Origin: Pseudomonadota bacterium
GTDB taxonomy: Bacteria > Bdellovibrionota > Bdellovibrionia > Bdellovibrionales > JACTMU01
Assembly: GCA_014584465.1 (NCBI GenBank)
Contig: JACTMU010000097.1
Location: 1-64,000, forward strand
DNA: 64,000 bases
Direction of reading: 5' to 3'
The notes below the pieces were generated by a model, which saw only the letters and a list, made by a program, of their open reading frames with translations, was not told the origin of the DNA and did no database searches. Both the position numbers and the translations under genes were made by a program. Below are positions 1-7,961 of this stretch, piece by piece (position 1 is the stretch's first letter; the number at the start of each line of letters is the position of its first letter).

Positions 1-32
1 ATGTCTTTGGTAAAATCCAAAAAACTCCCCAA

Positions 33-953
33 TCAATCACTGGATACCTCAAACCTTTTCATTAACGCTATGTCCCCGAACTTATGCGCGGCTGTATAAA
101 AGGTGAGATTGTCATCTTCAAAATCCACAACTCGAACTCCCTGCCGGTAGCGAAGCTCGATCTCCTCGAGAATGCTCTGGACCGTGCGACGACGGTAACG
201 GTTCCCAAAGGTCAAGTGAACGGAGCAAAAACTGCATTTATGGGGACATGAGCGTGAAGAAATTAAAAATGACATGGGTTTTGTGCCAACTCGATAGTCG
301 CTCAAATTCAAATCGGAAAAGTCCGGCATCTCCATCTCATCAAGATCATAGGTCGGCTGAACTTCATTAAGATGCACCCGACCCTGACTGCGATAACCCA
401 GCCCCGAGACACTCTCAATGGAACATAGACCCTTCTTAAATGAGAGAAACTCACAAAAGGCCCTCTCTCCCTCACCCACAATGATGTAATCGACATCATT
501 GTATAGCTCGAGAATCTCCCCCTTCATCGCAGAGACATGGGATCCTCCCAATAGAACATCACATTGTGGAAGCACCTTCTTCACGAGTGACGCAATCTTC
601 ACCACCTCTCGAAAATAGGGAGAAAAGAGCGCTGAAATTCCAATCACGTCAGGTCGAGCCACCAATACTCTCTCCACCAACTCCTCAAAGTCCATTCCAA
701 AGTGATAGTAGTTGTGAAAAGTCGAAAAGGGAGTTCGATCGCGAAATCCATAATATCGCTTTAGATACTCGAGTTCTTGTGGCACCGATATCGTGCGACG
801 CCCATGGCCTTGATGCGCATCCAAAACTTGGACCTCCACATCAGGGTGATATCTCCTGGCTGCCGCCTTTAAGTAGCACAACCCTATGGGTTGCAAACGC
901 AGGTCGGTCTCATAGAAATCTTGAATGGGTGGCTGAACCAAAAGCACCTTCAT
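33..953 (-). pseudogene. Truncated B12-binding-type radical SAM protein
   Basis: The first ~190 residues look like a cobalamin-binding Rossmann region as found in B12-dependent radical SAM enzymes (N-terminal MKVLLVQPP, DVIGISALFSP, VLLGGSHVSA, IIVGEGE). The radical SAM cysteines follow as C236, C240 and C243 (CPHKCSFC), the usual CxxxCxxC that binds the 4Fe-4S cluster. After the FEDDNLTFY strand (about 279-286) only ~20 residues remain before a TGA at 33-35, whereas the family normally continues for 150-250 more. After that TGA the same frame stays open to the window edge, so a nonsense change or sequencing error is possible; the other two frames close earlier (TAG and TAA). Substrate unknown. 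I call it a probable broken gene; a naturally short protein is less likely. Confidence 0.55.
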
Positions 954-1036
954 AAGGTGGGCCCACTCTACAGTACGATCCAGAGCTAAGCCAGAGAAAA
1001 GAGTGGATGAACCACGAGCTCCTCATCGAAGTCCCA

Positions 1037-1597
1037 TCAATGGGTCGTAGCTTTTACTTGGGCATAGAGGCCCAATCTCTTCACCTGATCAAGATAGGAA
1101 CTCATGTATTCGAGATAGTCGTTTCGCTTATTCTTATTGTAAATTCGAACTCTCTCTGGAGTCACAATCTCTGACTTTGTGATGAAAAGATCAAGTCGAC
1201 TGTTGGAATCGTTCAGCAAGTCGAGAAGACTTCTTACCCGCTCTTTATCGGCAAGAGTCATTGTCAAGAGCTTCTTCTCATCGGAACTTGTCGATCCCTC
1301 AATGTAGGAACCAAAAAAAGCCACAGAGGTGACATCAGGATTTTCTTGAGAAATCTCAACGCGCTTGAGCCTTGCCTCTTTGACAAACTGGTCACGCTCT
1401 TCAGATTCAAGAGTTTCAATGCGGTGAAGGTTGCCATAGTAGTCATGTTCAATCGCAAGTCCATCGAAGATCCGCACGATCCAGGTGGCCTGAACCGAGA
1501 TTGGTTCTGCACTGTGACTTATTGATCCAGAGAGTTGAAATGCCGCTACGACAAGCGTTACAGATCGAAATAGAGCGCTAAAAAACTTATTTTTCAT
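1037..1597 (-). CDS. Exported protein of unknown function
   Basis: About 186 residues. I start it at the ATG at 1597 because GGAGAG lies 7 nt upstream and the next residues form a signal peptide (MKNKFFSALFRS, then a hydrophobic stretch ending near SISHSA). A longer frame begins at 1648 but would place an arginine-rich segment before the signal. The mature part is charged and shows no motif I recognise. It contains a segment around FFGSYIEGSTSSDEKK followed by leucine-rich helices (LADKERVRSLLDLLND). Probably periplasmic. It stands alone between the radical SAM gene and a small outer-membrane protein, both also leftward. No function proposed. Confidence 0.6.
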   Translation of the reverse strand: MKNKFFSALFRSVTLVVAAFQLSGSISHSAEPISVQATWIVRIFDGLAIEHDYYGNLHRIETLESEERDQFVKEARLKRVEISQENPDVTSVAFFGSYIEGSTSSDEKKLLTMTLADKERVRSLLDLLNDSNSRLDLFITKSEIVTPERVRIYNKNKRNDYLEYMSSYLDQVKRLGLYAQVKATTH

Positions 1598-1799
1598 TAA
1601 AACTCTCCTTTGCCAAGCACACGGCACAAGTGACCTCAACGAAGGCACACGGCCTCAAAAGCAGTCAATGTCTCGAAATCCGCATCCCGCAACATCGACG
1701 ACATCAGCATACCATAGATGGGAGGACAGGTCTCGTGTCAGGTTTGGGTAAGTAAAAATGTCAAAACGGGTGACCAAAAATGACACTTGATTGGCAATT

Positions 1800-2375
1800 C
1801 TAAAACTTCAAAAGCGAACTAAAGCTAATGTAGACCACCGATGCCTTTGCTTGAGTTGGCACGGAATCGGGAAAAATAGTTGATTCCGTCGTTTTAAGAT
1901 CACACGGAATGATCTCAAGGTTGACTGAGATCTTCTGATTGAAATCGAATCCAAGAGAGAGTTTCAAAGCAGTTCCAACATATTTTGTAAACAAGTTGGC
2001 ATCTTCGATCTCATTGAGTGGATAGTAACCACCCCAAACTCGAAGGCGGCCTTTCTGAAAACCAAGCCCAGCGCCGAACATTCTTTGAGTCACCTCTTTG
2101 CGTCCATTTTCCAAGAAGTAAACCCCTCCCGTATGATAGTCGAGGCCCATCAGCACAGCCCCGCCCTTGAGTGAAAGTCCGCCCTTGCCACCCAGTACGG
2201 CTGCCATTGCGGTGTCTTTAGGCAGAGGAGTTCCATCACCGTACACGTCGGTAAAACTAAGTTGAGAGTACCCAAGGTAGGGTTCGATAAAGATGTTCAT
2301 GCTTGCTCCAATGGCATTGGAGCCTTTAAGCATTCCCAACAAACACAGAAGAATAAAAAAGAAAATTTTCGCCAT
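1800..2375 (-). CDS. Small outer-membrane beta-barrel protein
   Basis: 191 residues with an N-terminal signal peptide (MAKIFFFILLCLLG... cleaved near NAIGAS). The rest is alternating polar/hydrophobic strands rich in Gly, Tyr and Phe (for example VLMGLDYHTGGVYFL, GRLRVWGGYYPLNEIED), and the chain ends in Phe, as most beta-barrels inserted by the BAM complex do. The length suits an eight-stranded barrel. AGGA sits about 5 nt before the ATG at 2375. It is transcribed divergently from the FadL-like gene, with ~80 bp between starts. Family not identified. Membrane location is inferred from composition and the terminal Phe, not from a family match. Confidence 0.6.
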   Translation of the reverse strand: MAKIFFFILLCLLGMLKGSNAIGASMNIFIEPYLGYSQLSFTDVYGDGTPLPKDTAMAAVLGGKGGLSLKGGAVLMGLDYHTGGVYFLENGRKEVTQRMFGAGLGFQKGRLRVWGGYYPLNEIEDANLFTKYVGTALKLSLGFDFNQKISVNLEIIPCDLKTTESTIFPDSVPTQAKASVVYISFSSLLKF

Positions 2376-2453
2376 CGGGTCCTGTTGCCATTATCCTCCA
2401 CTCCAACCTACAATGTCTACATGACTTGCTCAAATTTCCCTTGGACATTCATA

Positions 2454-3527
2454 ATGACGCTGACGAAAATTATGTTGGCATCTACCTTGCTCATGTGGGC
2501 ATCAAACCCTCGAGTTCTCGCTTCGGCTTACGGCGTGTATGGACTCTACCCCGTCGGTTCGACACGCGTCCTCGGTATGGGCGGCGCCTTTGCGGGGCTC
2601 AGCGATGATGCCTCGGCCATCAATTTTAACCCTGCTGGACTGGCCATGACTCGATTCAAGTATGATCTTGCTTCTGGATCCAATCGAATCGTCAATAAAG
2701 AGCTCGACATTTGGGGCACTGGCCAAAAGATCGGCGTACCCTACAACTTCAACTTTTATTCTGCGGCCTTTCGCAGTGGCTCCTTAGCCTTCGGAGGTGG
2801 CTTCAGTCAGCCCTTTCAACTCGATCTCAACGAGTCCACATCCAGCGAAGATGTTCTTCACATTGAAAGTTATGAACTCTTTCTTGCCTATAAGTTTTCT
2901 GAACACTTTTCCTTAGGCGTTACGCTTCATCAAGAGCGTGCCTCGATGAAGTACTCAAACTCATGGAGCTCTATTGACTTTGAAACAGAGCAGAGCAAAC
3001 CCTATCCCACGGTAGGTCTTACCTATAGGGATTCACGTCGAAAGGGGTTTGGCGTTGTCTATTCACCTGAGCGACGATATGATCTCGACGAAAGTGGAAA
3101 CACTCAGATCGGAACAACCTTCATTCGCGACATTGTGATCCCTGCAAAACTGACCGTTGGTGGATTTTTCAAATCCCACGACAAACTCATTTGGGTTTTG
3201 GATGTTGATTTTGTTCAGCCTGTGACCGATGCCGTTTTCATCTACGATGTAAGCTCTTACTCCACCCATAAAATTGTAGAGCAACAAGCCACCATCGTTC
3301 ATGGAGGTTACGAGCTTGAGATCGTCAATCAACGCGATCTTGAATTTGTGTGGCGAGGCGGCGGCTATACCGAACCGCCAAGGTTTGCCATGAACTCCTC
3401 TCGATTTCACTTTACTATGGGCGTAGAACTTCGACTGGGCATTGTGACCATGGCCGCCTCTTATGATCAAAGCGAAGGATTCAACAATATGGCCCAATCC
3501 ATCAGTCTCAACATTGACTCTATTTAG
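2454..3527 (+). CDS. OmpP1/FadL-like outer-membrane transport protein
   Basis: About 357 residues. The signal peptide (MTLTKIMLASTLLMWA...RVLASA) is followed by the stretch YPVGSTRVLGMGGAF then SDDASAINFNPAGLA. This is the hallmark of the OmpP1/FadL/TodX and PorV-type barrels: a GMGGAFxxxxDDxxAxxxNPAGL segment just after the leader. The remainder is beta-strand-like. Members carry hydrophobic substrates across the outer membrane or act as general porins; the substrate here is unknown. The frame is open from 2262, but translation from there would precede the leader with a basic non-signal sequence and run antisense through the divergent gene. ATGs at 2421 and 2472 are alternatives; no strong ribosome site separates them. 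Confidence 0.7.
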   Translation: MTLTKIMLASTLLMWASNPRVLASAYGVYGLYPVGSTRVLGMGGAFAGLSDDASAINFNPAGLAMTRFKYDLASGSNRIVNKELDIWGTGQKIGVPYNFNFYSAAFRSGSLAFGGGFSQPFQLDLNESTSSEDVLHIESYELFLAYKFSEHFSLGVTLHQERASMKYSNSWSSIDFETEQSKPYPTVGLTYRDSRRKGFGVVYSPERRYDLDESGNTQIGTTFIRDIVIPAKLTVGGFFKSHDKLIWVLDVDFVQPVTDAVFIYDVSSYSTHKIVEQQATIVHGGYELEIVNQRDLEFVWRGGGYTEPPRFAMNSSRFHFTMGVELRLGIVTMAASYDQSEGFNNMAQSISLNIDSI

Positions 3528-3578
3528 TGCCTTGCGCTATGTAAGGGCTGTCCGGTAATTCCATTTTTGCCGATTTCT

Positions 3579-3638
3579 ATAAGTTTTCCTTATACCTTCG
3601 TTGAGCCTCCTCGAGTTAGCGCCTCTGGCTAGCCCTTC
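3579..3638. repeat. 60-bp dispersed repeat, copy 1
   Basis: This 60-bp stretch is identical base for base to 58891-58950, more than 55 kb away. It starts ATAAGTTTTCCTTAT (itself a hairpin) and ends GGCTAGCCCTTC. The flanks differ between copies, but each copy sits between poorly matched inverted arms that begin near TAGTGC. Here it occupies the gap between the convergent FadL-like and lipoprotein genes. No coding sense is apparent. Confidence 0.85.
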
Positions 3639-3660
3639 GTCGGGTAATGGCTGGCCCGCC

Positions 3661-4809
3661 CTAGCGATGCAGATCCAGTAGATCAAAAATCGACTGCAGC
3701 TCTTGAAGTCGCACCTGAAGATCATCGTCTTCGGAGACTTTCCAAGGGGCCACAGGGAAGAAAACTCCCCTCTCGCCCTCACCCGTTCCAAAGAGCTCGA
3801 CCTCTTCACCCTGATCAGTATGAAATACAAGTCCAAAACGAAGATTCATCTGTTTAAAGTAGTTCAGATCTTCGAGCTTCGTTCGCGCTGGAGCGTCCTC
3901 AAGGAGCTGTTGGATAGGTTCTCGCGTCTTTTGCAAGAATGTCTCAACCAATAGCGACCTCCCCTCGGATGAAACGATCCCCTCATCCAAAAGAAGTGCC
4001 AGGCACTCGCTGTTGAGTTCACCACAACCGGCTCCCGCATCAAAGTAACGGCGACGCAGATTTTCGTAACCAAGATCTATGGTTTTGAGTTGACTGATTT
4101 CGATCTTCTTTCTCACATTGAGAGAGACTTCACCTGTCTCCTCTCTGTCCTGTGGCTGTTGATGTGAGAGAATGAGCCTTCCGCCGATCTTAACACTCTC
4201 GATCTTGGAGATCGAAAAGCTGCACTCAAAGATATCTTGAACCTCTCTTTCCATCTGCTCTCGATCTTCGACCTTGAACTGCACAATCATGTTGGAGGAG
4301 CAAACGACCTGACCCTTTTCATCCTTAAGGGACTCAATGCCCTTAAATAGAGCTCCACCACCATCTTTAAGAACCGATGCCCATTTCGAATGTCCACTTG
4401 CAAAGGCGTCGCAAGAACACCCATTGTCACGCTTGAACAGAAAGGACGAGATCGCAGAATCAACTGACCCATTTGGATTGGAGGCGTCCGAATTCCTTGA
4501 ATCTTTGCGGTTCCTGGAGGCTTTTGATCTTGGTCCATCGGTCGCAAGCAATGTGCTCTGCGAATCTTCACTCTCTGCATCCACCACCCCAGATCTCTCA
4601 GAATCGACCGAAAGATCTTCAACACCATCTGATTTGTTTTTCTTGTCTGCGGCCTTCTTAAGATCACTGTACTCATCGTAAGAGATCTTGATCCAACTCT
4701 TGTCACGAGTCTTACATCCATTCCAACTCAAAAGAGCAATTCCCAAAATGAAAAGAGCCCAGTGTCGCCGATTGCCTCTGCCATTGTGAACTGCCTGATT
4801 GATCTTCAA
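3661..4809 (-). CDS. Probable lipoprotein of unknown function
   Basis: 382 residues. The only plausible start is a TTG at 4809 preceded by a very good AGGAGGAG about 6 nt upstream; no in-frame ATG precedes the leader. A basic n-region and hydrophobic core (LFILGIALLSWNGC) lead to a cysteine, a loose lipobox. Residues ~40-120 are a charged, Ser/Asp-rich linker. The remainder is a folded domain with no recognised motif. It contains a CSCDAF pair and a CGELNSEC segment, so disulphides are possible in the periplasm. It converges with the FadL-like gene, and its 3' end abuts the 60-bp repeat region. Function unknown. Confidence 0.6.
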   Translation of the reverse strand: MKINQAVHNGRGNRRHWALFILGIALLSWNGCKTRDKSWIKISYDEYSDLKKAADKKNKSDGVEDLSVDSERSGVVDAESEDSQSTLLATDGPRSKASRNRKDSRNSDASNPNGSVDSAISSFLFKRDNGCSCDAFASGHSKWASVLKDGGGALFKGIESLKDEKGQVVCSSNMIVQFKVEDREQMEREVQDIFECSFSISKIESVKIGGRLILSHQQPQDREETGEVSLNVRKKIEISQLKTIDLGYENLRRRYFDAGAGCGELNSECLALLLDEGIVSSEGRSLLVETFLQKTREPIQQLLEDAPARTKLEDLNYFKQMNLRFGLVFHTDQGEEVELFGTGEGERGVFFPVAPWKVSEDDDLQVRLQELQSIFDLLDLHR

Positions 4810-5191
4810 AATATCTCCTCCTATGCCGTCCTGCGATTTCCGCTAGCCACTAGCTAAGGCCCTAGTTTCCGTTTGCCCAATCCCTAGAGTTGATACCATA
4901 TCGATCGTTGCATATCCCGTCGCGAGCCCACCCTTACGGGTGTCCAATGGCAGTTTGAGAATCTCGAGAGGATATCAATGCAATGTTGATACCAATGGCC
5001 ATGGCCCAATCTCATTGAGAAGGGCCGAAAGGAGACTTGACAGTCGCTTAACAATTTTGGTCCCGAGGTGGTCATCTCCTTGACACCTGTCGAACCATCA
5101 AAGCCATGTCGCGTCTGGCAAAGGTCCCAAAATTTGGATTGGCACCTGACATTTCTTAGTGCTAGGCTGCCGCTTTTGAAGGAGGAGAGCC
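4810..5191. other. Intergenic region, 382 bp
   Basis: Lies between the divergent lipoprotein and deoxyhypusine-synthase-like genes, so promoters for both should be here, but I see no clear -35/-10 pair. The 10-mer GTTGATACCA occurs twice (about 4889 and 4984). A TTAGTGCTAGGC near 5157 resembles the start of the AGTGCC-type palindromes elsewhere in the window. No coding frame supported. Confidence 0.5.
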
Positions 5192-6166
5192 ATGAATAAG
5201 GGGCCTGTATCGTCGTTCATCCAGCAACACTTTCGACATTTTAATGCCGCTGCCCTCGTGGACGCCTCTAAGGCCTATGAGAGCCATCTACAAAACGGTG
5301 GTAAAATGTTGGTGACTCTGGCGGGTGCGATGAGCACTGCAGAACTTGGCCAATCGCTGGCTGAGATGATTCGACGAGACCTTGTTCATGCAATCAGCTG
5401 TACGGGGGCCAACCTCGAAGAGGATATTTTTAATCTTGTAGCCCATGAACATTACGAGCGTGTTCCTCACTACCGAGAGCTCAGTGGTGAAGCAGAGACT
5501 GAGTTGATGAATCGCGGATTGAATCGTGTCACCGACACCTGCATTCCTGAAGAAGAGGCCATGAGAAAGGTCCAAAGATTTCTGAACGAAAAGTGGGCTG
5601 CTGCGGATTCTCAAGGGAAGTCCTATGCCCCCCACCAGTTCCTTTGGTCCATCATGAAAGAGAAGGAGTTTCAAAAGGGTTATCAAATCAACCCCAAGGA
5701 TTCGTGGATGGTGGCGGCAATGGAGAAAAACATCCCGATCTTCACCCCTGGGTGGGAAGACTCGACCCTTGGAAACTTTTTTGCGGCAGCCCTGATTAAG
5801 GGCATTGTCAAGAAGTTAACCACTGTGGAGCATGGCATTCCAACGATGCTTCGTCTGGCCCAATGGTATCAAGAGACCACGAAGAACCATTCGATTGGCT
5901 TCTTTCAAATCGGAGGGGGCATTGCCGGAGATTTTCCAATCTGTGTTGTCCCTATGCTTGAAAAGGATTTGAAGCTCGACATTCCACGTTGGGGATATTT
6001 CTGCCAGATCAGCGATTCGACAACCAGTTATGGGTCCTACTCAGGTGCTACACCGAACGAAAAGATCACCTGGGGAAAGCTCGAGATCAAGACTCCGAAG
6101 TTCATCATTGAGTCGGACGCCACGATCGTGGCCCCGCTGATCTTCGCCTACCTCTTAGGCTGGTAG
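5192..6166 (+). CDS. Deoxyhypusine synthase family protein
   Basis: 324 residues, typical length for the family. DHS transfers the aminobutyl group of spermidine, via NAD, to a lysine enzyme intermediate and then to eIF5A in eukaryotes and archaea. Bacteria lack that acceptor. The bacterial homologues are thought to act on small amines (for example to make homospermidine), but the acceptor here is not shown. Family signs: LVTLAGAMSTAELG near 40-53 and HAISCTGANLEEDIF at 66-80 (NAD site). Also FFQIGGGIAGDFPI near 238, and TWGKLEI containing K296, which matches the catalytic lysine region (SWGKI) of the human enzyme. AAGGAGGAG lies upstream of the ATG. Monocistronic, facing the anti-sigma gene. 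Confidence 0.85.
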   Translation: MNKGPVSSFIQQHFRHFNAAALVDASKAYESHLQNGGKMLVTLAGAMSTAELGQSLAEMIRRDLVHAISCTGANLEEDIFNLVAHEHYERVPHYRELSGEAETELMNRGLNRVTDTCIPEEEAMRKVQRFLNEKWAAADSQGKSYAPHQFLWSIMKEKEFQKGYQINPKDSWMVAAMEKNIPIFTPGWEDSTLGNFFAAALIKGIVKKLTTVEHGIPTMLRLAQWYQETTKNHSIGFFQIGGGIAGDFPICVVPMLEKDLKLDIPRWGYFCQISDSTTSYGSYSGATPNEKITWGKLEIKTPKFIIESDATIVAPLIFAYLLGW

Positions 6167-6243
6167 CATTAGGCAAAGCGCGAGATTTCGATCCGAGCGC
6201 TTGACCTCCGTCGAGATCCATCTGTCAAAGAGTTCGCCACCAC

Positions 6244-6292
6244 CTTAGGATCTGTGGCCAAACAACCTTGACATTTAGTCACAGATCCTAAG
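6244..6292. terminator. 13-bp perfect inverted repeat, possible bidirectional terminator
   Basis: CTTAGGATCTGTG at 6244-6256 is repeated in inverse at 6280-6292 with a 23-nt spacer. It lies between convergent genes and reaches into the stop codon of the leftward one. There is no clear T-run, so intrinsic termination is a guess. Confidence 0.45.
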
Positions 6293-6827
6293 CACCATGC
6301 ACTTTGGATCGAAGCCAAGAACCAATCTCCAGCATCGAAATCCCACCAAAAAGAGAGCCGATGATCCAAGTGATTGCAAAGCCAAAGACAATCTCCGCAT
6401 CGGCCATCACAAAAGCCCCCAGTGAGAGCAAAGTAAGTCCCGCAACCTGGAGCCATCGATGGCTCTTCAACACACGAATCTCTTCAGGACGCAAAACCAA
6501 ACCCGACACAAGTAGAGAGGTCCCTACAAAGAAAGCTCCGCAAAGCGCCGTGCATCCGTAGGTCCCAAAAGGGAGAAAGAGACGCATGAGCCCCAAACCA
6601 CCACCAAAGAGTCGAACACCAAACTGAGGGCAAAGTGACAACGTCAAAACAGCTGCAACCAGATGCACCAGAGAAATTCTCCCAAAAACACGAAATGAAT
6701 TGGGATTTAAATCATCGTGAACCCTTTTAAAAATTCGTTCAGTTACGGCCAAAGGAACCTGAGCCGACTCACCATTTGAAAACTCTTCAAACTCACGATT
6801 GGTCTCATCCAAAAACTTTGAGCTCAC
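6288..6827 (-). CDS. Membrane protein, probable anti-sigma partner
   Basis: 179 residues. A soluble ~50-residue N-terminus (SSKFLDETNREFEEFSNGE...) is followed by four hydrophobic segments, near 52-66, 80-108, 122-142 and 146-165. The ATG overlaps the stop of the upstream ECF sigma gene by 4 nt (ATGA), so translation is probably coupled. A small membrane protein encoded directly after an ECF sigma factor is usually its anti-sigma factor. I see no HxxxCxxC zinc motif of the ZAS type, so the role rests on position and topology. It is the last gene of the leftward metal-efflux unit. Confidence 0.6.
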   Translation of the reverse strand: MSSKFLDETNREFEEFSNGESAQVPLAVTERIFKRVHDDLNPNSFRVFGRISLVHLVAAVLTLSLCPQFGVRLFGGGLGLMRLFLPFGTYGCTALCGAFFVGTSLLVSGLVLRPEEIRVLKSHRWLQVAGLTLLSLGAFVMADAEIVFGFAITWIIGSLFGGISMLEIGSWLRSKVHGA

Positions 6828-7384
6828 ACAGCACCTCCCGAGGAACCACTCTTTCCTCGAATTTTTCGAATCGCTCGGCTCACCATTTGCCGAATGCTCT
6901 CCTCGGACCGACCCATCTTTTGCGCAATCTCCTCATATGCAAGGTCGTCAAAATAACGTAGCTCAATCGCCTCTCGTTGAGCCAAACTCAACCCCTTCAA
7001 AAGTTCATTTCGATCAAGCGCACCTTCATCTTTTTCAACCACCTGGCCGTCCGCCATCAAATGCTCTTCAAAAGATTGGGAAAAAAACCTCTGATTTTTC
7101 ACTCCAACTGTCTTCCAAAAATCCAACAAAACCCTCTTGGTCATCACAAAGATCCATTGATCAAATCGATAGTCTGGACTGTAGTGGTGTCGGCTCCTAT
7201 GCAATTTGATAAAGACCATTTGAAAGAGATCGTCCACCCAAATTCGTTCGTGAATCCTGCGTTGCAAATAGGCATAAATTCGACCACTGTACCTCTTATA
7301 CAGTTCTTCAAAAGCTCTCTCCTCTCCACTTTGATAGAGGATCATCAACTCCTGATCACTTAAATCTTTCTCCTGCTTTCCCAT
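6824..7384 (-). CDS. ECF-type RNA polymerase sigma factor
   Basis: 186 residues with the two-domain layout of group 4 sigma factors. Region 2 (about 9-75: DQELMILYQSGEERAFEELY, then VDDLFQMVFIKLHRSRHHY, the -10-recognising helix) is followed by a linker and region 4 (about 125-175: SLAQREAIELRYFDDLAYEE, then IAQKMGRSEESIRQMVSRA, a helix-turn-helix). It should direct RNA polymerase to a small regulon. The gene lies 9 bp downstream of the DUF3347-like gene and overlaps the membrane protein that follows, so a membrane or metal signal may release it. Its own target promoters could include this operon; that is inference. Confidence 0.88.
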   Translation of the reverse strand: MGKQEKDLSDQELMILYQSGEERAFEELYKRYSGRIYAYLQRRIHERIWVDDLFQMVFIKLHRSRHHYSPDYRFDQWIFVMTKRVLLDFWKTVGVKNQRFFSQSFEEHLMADGQVVEKDEGALDRNELLKGLSLAQREAIELRYFDDLAYEEIAQKMGRSEESIRQMVSRAIRKIRGKSGSSGGAV

Positions 7385-7393
7385 CCATTCACT

Positions 7394-7855
7394 TTACGAT
7401 GCCTTCTCTCCACAGTGAAGCATTTCATGGCCAAAATAGGGGTTTGTCGCCTTTCCTCCACTCTTCTGGATCCACTTTGACCCTGCCATGGGACAATAGA
7501 AGACCTCAAAACCTGACTCATGGTGCTTCTCCATCCACCTCACAAAAGGGCTCGACAACTTCTTGAACTCCTTGCGGGCCGAAGCCAAGTCGGAAGCCTT
7601 CTCCATCGAACCCACCGACGCCTTCACTTCATCCAACATCGGGCTCTTGAGACCATGGTGCTCTTTACCCACAGCCTTCGCTTTGAGCTCCCCGATCTTT
7701 ATCTTAACTAGACCAAAATCATCCTTTGCCAAGGCCTCCTGAACCTCCACATAAACCGGCAACAAGCTCTTTATAGCTTCATCTTCTCCTGCATATCCGT
7801 TGGGCGCAGCAAAGAGAGCCAATAAGATCCATGCAATGGACATCAACTGTTTCAT
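7394..7855 (-). CDS. Exported DUF3347-like copper-associated protein
   Basis: About 153 residues from the ATG at 7855, which has GAGGAGGT upstream and starts a signal peptide (MKQLMSIAWILLALFAA...YAG). The mature protein has helical repeats and ends with FEVFYCPMAGSKWIQ, then NPYFGHEMLHCGE. The Cys-Pro-Met, His-Glu-Met and Cys residues of this tail are typical of DUF3347 proteins and of domains attached to Cus/Sil efflux systems, and would suit Cu(I)/Ag(I) binding. It follows the RND pump gene by 106 bp. The longer frame upstream (from 8035) overlaps cusA and has no ribosome site. Metal handling in the periplasm is inferred. Confidence 0.72.
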   Translation of the reverse strand: MKQLMSIAWILLALFAAPNGYAGEDEAIKSLLPVYVEVQEALAKDDFGLVKIKIGELKAKAVGKEHHGLKSPMLDEVKASVGSMEKASDLASARKEFKKLSSPFVRWMEKHHESGFEVFYCPMAGSKWIQKSGGKATNPYFGHEMLHCGEKAS

Positions 7856-7961
7856 TTTGATTCTACCTCCTCGATTGAAAATCACTTCGATCATCTCCAT
7901 AGATTGTGGCTGGCAACAAACCATTCCACACCTCCACATCATCAAGATGTAATACGAGCCT

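Noticed and set aside
2262..2453. Upstream extension of the FadL-like protein
   Set aside because: It would put ~60 basic residues before a clear signal peptide and lies antisense within the divergent barrel gene.
3579..3638. 60-bp repeat as an integron attC site
   Set aside because: GTTAGCG and GTTGAGC vaguely resemble attC ends, but the paired RYYYAAC/GTTRRRY layout is missing and no cassette array or integrase is present.
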